A DNA stretch of 64,000 nt from Persicimonas caeni. Its GTDB lineage: Bacteria > Myxococcota_A > Bradymonadia > Bradymonadales > Bradymonadaceae. Of this stretch, positions 57,720 to 64,000 are shown piece after piece. A program made the position numbers and the translations under genes. Each line of letters opens with the position of its first letter. The first letter of the stretch is position 1. Location: assembly GCF_006517175.1 (NCBI RefSeq), contig NZ_CP041186.1:7529074-7593073 (forward strand), given 5' to 3'. The notes beneath the pieces are model-generated. The model saw nothing but the letters and a program-made list of their open reading frames with translations. It was not told the origin of the DNA and searched no databases.

Positions 57720-58892
57720 TCAGATACTCACCGCACAGAACTGCTCGTAGTCGATAAAGCCGGTAAACTCGGCGTCTTCACCACAAGCGGGGCACTTGGG
57801 GTCGCGGCGAAGCTTCATCTCGCGGAACTCGGTCTTGAGTCCGTCGAAGGCGAGCAGGCGGCCCGACAGCGGCTCACCGATACCCACCAGAAGCTTGACC
57901 GCCTCGATGGCCTGCAACAGACCGATGACGCCCGGGAGCACACCCAGCACGCCAGCTTCCTGGCAGCTCGGCGCGAATTCGGGGGGCGGCGGCTCCGGAT
58001 ACAGGCAACGGTAGCACGGCCCGTCATGGGGCACGAAGCTTGTGACCTGTCCCTCGAAGCGGAACACCGAGCCGTGCACGTTGGGGATCCCCAGGTGCAC
58101 GCAGGCGTCGTTGATGAGGTAGCGGGTCGGGAAGTTGTCGCCGCCGTCGATGACCAGGTCGTAGCCCTCGAAAATGGAGAGCACGTTGTCGCTCGTCAGG
58201 CGCGTGTTGAACATCTCGACTTCGACGTCGGGGTTGAGACCTTGAATGGTCTTCTTGGCCGACTCGACCTTCGGTTCGCCCACGCGGTCATCGGCGTGCA
58301 CGACCTGGCGCTGCAGGTTGGAGCGGTCGACGACGTCCGAGTCGATGATGCCGAGTTGGCCCACGCCGGCTGCTGCCAGGTAGAGCGCTGCAGGGCTTCC
58401 CAGTCCGCCGGCGCCGAGCATCAGCACCTTGGAGTCGAGAAGCTTCATCTGACCCTTCTCGCCAATCTCGGGGATGATCAGGTGCCGGCTGTAGCGCGAC
58501 ATCTGCTCCTGATTGAGCGTCTTGGCCACGTTGACCGGATACCCGGCCTGCTTCCAGGCGGTGAAGCCGCCGGCCATCGAGGCGACGTTGTTATAGCCCA
58601 GATCCTCGAGCGTCTTGGCGGCGAGCGCCGAGCGCGTGCCGCTTCCGCAGTACAAGATGATTTCCTTGTCGCGGTCAGGCACCAGGTTTTCGATTTTCAG
58701 ATCCAGTAGGCCACGGGGCACGAAGTCGGCGCCTTCGATGTGGCCGTCGACGAACTCGTCGCGCTCACGCACGTCGATGATCACGCGGTTGTCGCTCGTC
58801 TTCGACTGGCTCCACTGGTCGTGGACGCTGTCGACGTCGGTCTCGCGGATCTGTTCTTTGATTTTGCTGACGATATCGTTGATTCCAGCCAC
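57720..58892 (-). CDS. Rhodanese-ThiF/MoeB fusion protein
   Basis: Sulfur-carrier-activating enzyme of 390 residues with two domains. The GTG at 58892 has AGGAG seven bases upstream; the open frame extends further but without such a site. Residues 30-120 are a rhodanese domain with active-site loop CGSGTRS (C82). Residues about 130-375 form an E1-like domain: GAGGLGSPAAL (160-170), zinc cysteines C293, C296, C367 and C370, and the E1-type cysteine C310. Most fused proteins have rhodanese at the C-terminus, so here the order is reversed. No ThiS/MoaD-like carrier gene is near. It could act in thiamine, molybdopterin or tRNA thiolation. Confidence 0.9.
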   Translation of the reverse strand: MAGINDIVSKIKEQIRETDVDSVHDQWSQSKTSDNRVIIDVRERDEFVDGHIEGADFVPRGLLDLKIENLVPDRDKEIILYCGSGTRSALAAKTLEDLGYNNVASMAGGFTAWKQAGYPVNVAKTLNQEQMSRYSRHLIIPEIGEKGQMKLLDSKVLMLGAGGLGSPAALYLAAAGVGQLGIIDSDVVDRSNLQRQVVHADDRVGEPKVESAKKTIQGLNPDVEVEMFNTRLTSDNVLSIFEGYDLVIDGGDNFPTRYLINDACVHLGIPNVHGSVFRFEGQVTSFVPHDGPCYRCLYPEPPPPEFAPSCQEAGVLGVLPGVIGLLQAIEAVKLLVGIGEPLSGRLLAFDGLKTEFREMKLRRDPKCPACGEDAEFTGFIDYEQFCAVSI

Positions 58893-59030
58893 GAAGGTGC
58901 TCCTGTGTCTAGAGAATGGGGCCGGGGAATTCCCCAGCCTGTCGGTCCGCGCGAATAATCGATGAATTGATTTCAATGATTAGCCACGATAACGGCCAAT
59001 TCATATCAGGATGGTAGGGATTGTTCAACG

Positions 59031-61829
59031 CTACTCAGTGTCCGGCTGTTTGGATGCATTATCTGCGCTGTCGGATTCAGATTCTTCGTCGCCTTCGAGC
59101 ACATCGTCGATGTCTTGGCGCACGGAAGTGAGGGTGCGCCGACGCTCGATCATCGTGATGGTGTCCTCGATCAAGGTGCGCAGCTTGGGATCCGCGCTCT
59201 TCTTCCAGACCTTCAACGAAGTGAGCAAACCCTCATCCTGATAGAAGGCGAGGGCGCGCAGTGCGACCTGCTGGACATCGAGCGACGTGCTCGTCTGTGC
59301 GAGCTCGAGCAGCTTGGGCATGGCCGCTTCGCTGCGCCGTCGGCCCAGCGCCAGCAGGACGTGGTCGCGAAGCTTGTGCTTGGAGCGAGTTGGTTTGGCA
59401 AATTGCTCCCATTTTTGCTCGGTCAGCGTCGCCAACAAAAAGGTCTCACCAGTCTGACTCCTGTCGACGCCGAGAAGATCGAGCATTTCGAGGCGCAGAT
59501 CGAGATTGACCTCGGGGTTCTCGACAAGACGCTGAGCGACCTCGGCTTTGACGGGGCGCCCCGCGCGGTCGAGCGCCTGGGCGGCGAGCAGCGACGCTGT
59601 CGTATTGGGCTTGTCGAGAAAGAGCTTCTCGAAGGCGGCATCGGTTTCGTCGGTCTCGACTGCGGCGAGGACCCGAAATGCCTGCTGCAATCCTGCCTTC
59701 CAACTCTCCTCACGCGAGTATGCGAGCACCTCGGATACAACCTCAGAGGCGTCGTCGCGCTCGGCCAAAGCGCTTACGGCGGTGATACGCACGTCGGGAG
59801 AGCTATCGCTGAGCGCGTCGACGAGCAGGTTGCGCGCCTCGGCTGAGGGGTAGCGCTCGATAGCGGCGATAGCGGCGCGGCGCACCAGCGCGTCCTCGTG
59901 GTCGGCGAACTTGCGCTTCACGGTGTCGAGGAAGCCCTGTGCGCGGAAAAACTTCGCCACGCGAAGCGCCCGAAGCAGCGTTCGTCGGCTCTCGACCTTA
60001 TCGAGCATCGGCTCGAACAACTCGGGCCGCGGCAGCTCGCCCAGCCCGTTGAAGTGCAAGCGCTTGCCGAGCAAGTTGAGCGCTTTGAGCGCATCGTAGC
60101 CGCCCTCTGTATTGATGTTGGCGTGCGCGTAAACCAATAGCGGCTCGACCAGAGGCCTGCCGCCGGAGCCTATGGCTCGGATGCGCTCGTTACGCACGGA
60201 GCGACTGCCCTGGCCGAGGTGCTCGACGAGTTGATTCAGGTGCGCCGGCTGACCTACGCGACCCAGAAGACGCAGCACATCGGTGTGCTTGCGGTCCTTG
60301 TCGGGCGCATCTTCGCCCAAGAAAGCAATCAATCCCGGGGCTGCTTCGGCATAATGAGCCGCCAGGCTGCGCTTGACCGCGCGGTACTCCGCATCGGCCG
60401 GGTCGCTCTCGCGCAGAAACTTGATGAGCATCGGCACGGCCTCTTCGGCCGGGAGGCTGGCCATCAGCGGGATGATCCGACGTCTCTCTTCGGGCGTGCC
60501 TTCCGCGACAGCCTGGCGCACCACACTCACGAGCTCGTCCTCCAAGCTCAGCGCCAACTCCGAGATGCGCTGGCGCGCTCGCGCATTCTTCTCGGTGGAA
60601 ATTCGCTCGACGATGCGCCGCGCCGTGGCTTTCGCGTCTTTGGCATGCAGCTCCGAATAGGGCGTAATCTCGGCGATGATCGCGGTATCGCGCGTCCATG
60701 ACGGTTGACCGGAGACGCGCTTGCCGCGCGTGGAATCGAGCAGCATGACGCTCATACAGCGGCTCTCGATCGGCTTCGGAAGCTCGACGAGGACGCCTCG
60801 ACCGTTGTCAATCTGCTCGCGCGACACACGGCCCAGGTCGATGACGAAGCGCGAGCCGTCCGAAAGCCCCACCAAGACACGTGTCGGGCGGGCAAACGCC
60901 TCGAATAACGCTTTGCTGCCTCCGAGCCCGGGAAGGATCCGAATCGACTCGAGGGCGACGGCGTCATTGAGCTGCGCGCTGACGAATTCGCCGCGCCCCA
61001 ACCCGTCGACGCCCTCCATCCAAGCAGTGTTGACCTTATGGTCGCCGAGCTCGAGCGGACGAATCAGTGCGCCGCGTCGGTTCGGACTTCGTCGGTCGCT
61101 CGAAGCGGCGAACCACTGGTACCAGGCCTGAAGCGACGGCGGTTGGAACTCGGCATCGGGCTTCTTTGCATTCAGGGTCGGGGCGTCTTTCAGCAGGCGG
61201 TCGATATCCAGCTTTTGCGTGAAGGTGCCGGAATCGGGCTCATAAAGATCGAAGAGCACCGGTGCGTCGGTCGGACTTCCACAAAAGATGGAGTCGCTCC
61301 CCCGTCGGCGCCGCACGAGCTGACTCTTTCCCTTCTTCGTTCGAGCTTTCTCGAACGCCAGTCGTTGGCCTCCGTCGAGAGACGAGTACTGAGCAGTGTC
61401 GACGCGAGTCCATCGTAGCTTGTTGCGTTTTTCCTCGACCGCCCAGACCACCTGAAATTGAGTCGCCGACGGGGGACCGTCGCCGTTCACGCCGGGGAGC
61501 GCGGCGAACATCACCGCCGAGACACCGTCGTCGAGCTCTTCGGTGGCGACTTCGAAACCGTAATGGTCGGCAAAGATCCAACGCGGCAGCTTCTCGCGAA
61601 GCTGAGTTGCCCCCGATTCGCCCTCGCTGGCGATGTGAACCTCCCAGGTATCTTTGGCGACCGTCGGCTCGACTGTCAGCCGAACCTTCTCGCCGGCGCC
61701 TGCAGGCTCGAAGGTCTCCTGAAATCGGGGTTCGGGAGACTTTTCTTGGGCCGAGGCCGTCGTTGCGGTGGCCAAACTGAGGGCGGCGCAGCCGAGCAGC
61801 GTACAGAATCGGTGGCTCAAAACGTTCAT
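59031..61829 (-). CDS. Large secreted HEAT-repeat protein
   Basis: Protein of 932 residues with a cleavable signal peptide (1-28, ending ASAQ), so it is exported. The N-terminal half (30-390) is beta-rich and includes a discoidin-like segment (about 290-385). The C-terminal half (about 400-900) is built from HEAT/PBS-lyase-like helical repeats, e.g. EDALVRRAAIAAIERYPSAEARNLL and SPDVRITAVSALAERD. The last 30 residues are very acidic. No enzymatic motif is seen. It follows the NUDIX gene after 8 bp. Probably a periplasmic or outer-surface scaffold; the target is unknown. Confidence 0.75.
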   Translation of the reverse strand: MNVLSHRFCTLLGCAALSLATATTASAQEKSPEPRFQETFEPAGAGEKVRLTVEPTVAKDTWEVHIASEGESGATQLREKLPRWIFADHYGFEVATEELDDGVSAVMFAALPGVNGDGPPSATQFQVVWAVEEKRNKLRWTRVDTAQYSSLDGGQRLAFEKARTKKGKSQLVRRRRGSDSIFCGSPTDAPVLFDLYEPDSGTFTQKLDIDRLLKDAPTLNAKKPDAEFQPPSLQAWYQWFAASSDRRSPNRRGALIRPLELGDHKVNTAWMEGVDGLGRGEFVSAQLNDAVALESIRILPGLGGSKALFEAFARPTRVLVGLSDGSRFVIDLGRVSREQIDNGRGVLVELPKPIESRCMSVMLLDSTRGKRVSGQPSWTRDTAIIAEITPYSELHAKDAKATARRIVERISTEKNARARQRISELALSLEDELVSVVRQAVAEGTPEERRRIIPLMASLPAEEAVPMLIKFLRESDPADAEYRAVKRSLAAHYAEAAPGLIAFLGEDAPDKDRKHTDVLRLLGRVGQPAHLNQLVEHLGQGSRSVRNERIRAIGSGGRPLVEPLLVYAHANINTEGGYDALKALNLLGKRLHFNGLGELPRPELFEPMLDKVESRRTLLRALRVAKFFRAQGFLDTVKRKFADHEDALVRRAAIAAIERYPSAEARNLLVDALSDSSPDVRITAVSALAERDDASEVVSEVLAYSREESWKAGLQQAFRVLAAVETDETDAAFEKLFLDKPNTTASLLAAQALDRAGRPVKAEVAQRLVENPEVNLDLRLEMLDLLGVDRSQTGETFLLATLTEQKWEQFAKPTRSKHKLRDHVLLALGRRRSEAAMPKLLELAQTSTSLDVQQVALRALAFYQDEGLLTSLKVWKKSADPKLRTLIEDTITMIERRRTLTSVRQDIDDVLEGDEESESDSADNASKQPDTE

Positions 61830-61837
61830 CCAGTGTC

Positions 61838-62287
61838 TCAGCTGTTGCGAAATCGTTCGAGCTCCGCGCTCGGCGAGGGGCGCTCACCGGTGTCGCGGAA
61901 CCTGAAGTAGTGATTTAAGATGCGCTCGTGATCGAACACGATGTCCTCGGGGAGCTCGTCGCGGCCAAAGAGGCGTGCCTCCTGGGCGTCGTCTGCTCCG
62001 CGCGGCTCTCCTCGGGCGCTGGCGACGAAGGCCGTCGACATCGTGTGCTGGCGAGGGTCCCTCGCCGGATGGGAGTAGACGTACAGCAACTCCTCGAGTG
62101 TCACTTCAAGGTTCGTCTCTTCGTCGGCTTCACGCACGGCAGCGCTCTCGACGGTCTCCCCCTCGTCGACGAAGCCGCCGGGAAGGGCCCATCCGTGCGG
62201 CTCGTTCTTGCGGCGGATGAGCACGATGCGATCGTCGACCTCGATGATGATATCGACGGTGGGCGTCGGATTCTTGTAGTCAGCCAT
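61838..62287 (-). CDS. NUDIX hydrolase
   Basis: Nucleotide-derivative pyrophosphatase of 149 residues. The ATG at 62287 gives a normal single-domain length; the open frame continues about 1600 bases further upstream only as antisense to maf and yggS. The Nudix box reads G38-x5-E-x7-READEET, ending near residue 60. The substrate could be an ADP-ribose or nucleotide species. The secreted HEAT protein gene follows at 8 bp. It is divergent from maf. Confidence 0.9.
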   Translation of the reverse strand: MADYKNPTPTVDIIIEVDDRIVLIRRKNEPHGWALPGGFVDEGETVESAAVREADEETNLEVTLEELLYVYSHPARDPRQHTMSTAFVASARGEPRGADDAQEARLFGRDELPEDIVFDHERILNHYFRFRDTGERPSPSAELERFRNS

Positions 62288-62299
62288 TGAATCGAATTT

Positions 62300-62328
62300 T
62301 TGACAGTCTTGTGATCCAACCCTACGGT
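62300..62328 (+). promoter_or_regulatory. Candidate promoter of the maf-yggS-proC group
   Basis: TTGACA (62300-62305), a perfect -35 box, is followed after 17 bases by TACGGT (62323-62328), a weak -10 match (3/6). The leader to the maf ATG is about 40 bases. Confidence 0.4.
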
Positions 62329-62374
62329 CTTCTTCAACGTAACCGATTTGCGGAGCCAAACACTCCGAGCGACG

Positions 62375-63001
62375 ATGGCACAGATAAACGATACCAACCG
62401 AAGATTCATCCTCGCGAGCGGCTCGCCGCGGCGCCTGGAACTGATGAGCAACCTGGGCTTCGAGCCCGAGGTGCGCGTCAGCTCGATCCCCGAGCAACGT
62501 CAACCAGAAGAGTCCCCGACTGATTATACGCGTCGGCTCGCTCTTGCGAAGGCCGAAGACGTACGCGACAGCCTCGAAGACGAAGACGCGCTGCCCGACT
62601 GGATTTTGGCGGCGGACACGATCGTCATCTTCGACGGCGAGGTGCTCGAAAAGCCCGCCGACGCCGACGACGCCTTCCAGATGCTGCGAAACATGTCGGG
62701 CCGCGATCACGTGGTCGAGACGTCGTTTTGCTGGCTGCAGCGCTCCACGGGGCGCTCGTCTGTGTGCACGGTGCAGGCCGACGTCGAGTTTCGCGAGCTG
62801 ACCGACGAGATGATCCACCGCTACCTCGACTCGGGCGAGCCGTTCGACAAGGCCGGCTCGTATGGGATCCAGCTCTTGGGAAGCGCGTTCGTGCGCTCCG
62901 TCGACGGGTCGTATTTCGCGGTGGTCGGTCTGCCGGTATGCGAGGTTGTCGAGGAACTCCAGAAGCTGGGCGGCCTCGAGGGCTTTCCCTTTCGCACTTG
63001 A
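62375..63001 (+). CDS. Maf-family nucleotide pyrophosphatase
   Basis: House-cleaning hydrolase that splits non-canonical nucleoside triphosphates, 208 residues. The SPRR motif (S17-R20) and AADTIV (with D81) are diagnostic. The later [15 protein letters not shown] element binds the phosphates. The ATG at 62375 gives the usual length; a TTG 27 bases upstream is a less likely alternative. It leads a probable operon with the YggS and ProC genes. Confidence 0.93.
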   Translation: MAQINDTNRRFILASGSPRRLELMSNLGFEPEVRVSSIPEQRQPEESPTDYTRRLALAKAEDVRDSLEDEDALPDWILAADTIVIFDGEVLEKPADADDAFQMLRNMSGRDHVVETSFCWLQRSTGRSSVCTVQADVEFRELTDEMIHRYLDSGEPFDKAGSYGIQLLGSAFVRSVDGSYFAVVGLPVCEVVEELQKLGGLEGFPFRT

Positions 63002-63031
63002 AGTTGAAGCAAGCAGCAGTTGAAGCACGCT

Positions 63032-63763
63032 ATGGCTGACGAATCGACAACTCAGTACGACGCCCAAACGCTTTGCGACAACCTCGCGGCCGTCGAGCAA
63101 CGCATCGAGCAGGCCTGCGACAGAGCAGGGCGCTCGGCCGACGAGGTGACCCTGATCGCGGTGAGCAAGACGCACCCGGTCGAGGCCATCGAAGCGCTGT
63201 ACGAAGCAGGGCACCGCGACTTCGGCGAGTCGTACGTGCAGGAGTGGCAAGACAAGGCCGCCGCGCTGCCCAAAGACATCGTGTGGCACTTCATCGGCCA
63301 TCTGCAGTCGAATAAGGCGAAGTATATCGCCGACGAGGTCGCCATGGTGCACTCGGTCGACCGCAAGAGCGTCATGAAGCAGCTCAACCGACGCAGCGAC
63401 GAGCGGGTCGACGTGCTCTTGCAGGTCAATATCGCCGGCCAGGGCACCAAGAGCGGCGTAGCGCCCGACGGGCTGATTGGCCTGCTCGAGCTGACCCGCA
63501 ACTACCCGAGCATGCGTGTGCGTGGGCTGATGACGATTCCCCCCTACGTCGAGAACCCCGAGGAGAATCGCGGCCACTTCCAGAACATGCGCGAGCTCTT
63601 CGAGCGTGCGAAGGCGTGGCTCCATGAGAACGCCTCCGAGGACGCCGACGCCTTCGAGCACCTCTCGATGGGTATGACCGGCGACTTCGAGGTCGCCATC
63701 GAGGAGGGCGCCACCATCGTGCGCGTCGGAACAGGGATTTTTGGTCAGAGAGATTATAGCTGA
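63032..63763 (+). CDS. YggS/PROSC-family PLP-binding protein
   Basis: Pyridoxal-phosphate homeostasis protein, 243 residues. The PLP lysine is K46 in [13 protein letters not shown], and the region [13 protein letters not shown] (70-82) and the phosphate-binding end [22 protein letters not shown] are typical of the family. The ATG at 63032 fits better than the TTG at 63020. Its TGA overlaps the next gene's ATG as TGATG, so it is translationally coupled to proC, a common arrangement. Confidence 0.95.
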   Translation: MADESTTQYDAQTLCDNLAAVEQRIEQACDRAGRSADEVTLIAVSKTHPVEAIEALYEAGHRDFGESYVQEWQDKAAALPKDIVWHFIGHLQSNKAKYIADEVAMVHSVDRKSVMKQLNRRSDERVDVLLQVNIAGQGTKSGVAPDGLIGLLELTRNYPSMRVRGLMTIPPYVENPEENRGHFQNMRELFERAKAWLHENASEDADAFEHLSMGMTGDFEVAIEEGATIVRVGTGIFGQRDYS

Positions 63764-64000
63764 TGAGTGATGCGACACCGACAACGAGTTTGGACGAGAT
63801 GACCGTGGTGCTTGTCGGCTGCGGGCGCATGGGAAGTGCGCTGGCCGGCGGCATGGTCCGCTCGGGGCGCGTCGCCGGCGAACGGCTGGTGCTCCTCGAC
63901 GCCGACACACAGAAGGCCGAGGCGCTCGCCGACGAGTTGGGCGCGCTCACCGAGCTGTCGCAGGCCGCAGAGGGCCGCAAGTTGTGGCTCGTGGCGGTCA
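63763..64000 (+). CDS. proC: Pyrroline-5-carboxylate reductase (partial, N-terminal part)
   Basis: Proline-biosynthesis enzyme that reduces P5C to proline; about 79 residues are in the window and the rest lies beyond base 64000. After a short N-terminal extension the NAD(P) motif reads [17 protein letters not shown] (about 15-31), as in ProC. The gene overlaps the yggS stop (TGATG). The family call rests on this motif and on the yggS-proC pairing. Confidence 0.85.
   Translation, partial: MSDATPTTSLDEMTVVLVGCGRMGSALAGGMVRSGRVAGERLVLLDADTQKAEALADELGALTELSQAAEGRKLWLVAV

Noticed and set aside
61838-63910. 690-residue minus-strand frame
   Set aside because: Only the last 149 residues match NUDIX. 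The rest is antisense to maf and yggS.

Overview
The window is GC-rich chromosomal DNA, almost fully coding, from a Gram-negative bacterium. It carries outer-membrane features (a BamB-like lipoprotein, a small beta-barrel, many lipobox proteins) and a myxobacterial-style Ser/Thr kinase with a C-terminal membrane anchor. It also has a secreted thrombospondin type 3 repeat lipoprotein and a membrane-tethered peptide-binding protein. This fits a delta-proteobacterial/Myxococcota-type organism, and Bradymonadales is my best guess; that placement is inference. I saw no rRNA, tRNA, CRISPR array, insertion sequence, phage gene or integrase, and no clear sign of a transferred island.

Layout. 1-5.3 kb: peptide ABC importer on the minus strand (binding protein, two enlarged permeases, ATPase cut by the window edge). 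5.5-11.1 kb: glycerol-3-phosphate dehydrogenase genes glpA-glpB-glpC-like, joined by GTGA overlaps, then aspS with a good promoter. 11.3-16.4 kb: FAD-dependent phytoene-desaturase-like enzyme, O-methyltransferase-like protein, SPW protein, a lipoprotein/membrane-protein pair and a four-helix-bundle gene. 16.6-22.5 kb: sucC, sucD, ndk, rlmN, a PfkB kinase and a lipoprotein. 22.6-31.5 kb: TSP3 lipoprotein, Ser/Thr kinase, alaS, TPR protein and a small membrane protein. 31.5-37.8 kb: bPH2-domain membrane protein, MscS channel with its DUF432 neighbour, and an anchored PDZ-like protein. 37.8-43 kb: an ABC-2-type exporter locus (ATPase, unknown 611-residue protein, permease, TPR lipoprotein). 43-50.8 kb: the GTPases era and der, an alanine/sodium symporter with an unusual insertion, an outer-membrane protein and a YfgM-like/BamB-like pair. 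50.8-64 kb: trmB, MBL hydrolase, Lgt-family protein, histidine kinase, DUF72 protein, helical protein, SDR, rhodanese-ThiF fusion, secreted HEAT-repeat protein, NUDIX, Maf, YggS and the start of proC.

Most genes are housekeeping: translation (aspS, alaS, rlmN, trmB), ribosome assembly (era, der), TCA cycle and nucleotide balance (sucCD, ndk), and envelope (bamB-like, lipoproteins, MscS). The surprising part is the intergenic DNA. Several gaps carry distinct repeats: a nine-copy 28-29 bp hairpin array, a 62-bp triplication, a degenerate 21-bp-period array of about 13 units, REP-like composite hairpins in inverted pairs, and many short repeated-word inverted repeats that differ in sequence from gap to gap. 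These are the main candidates for something undescribed.
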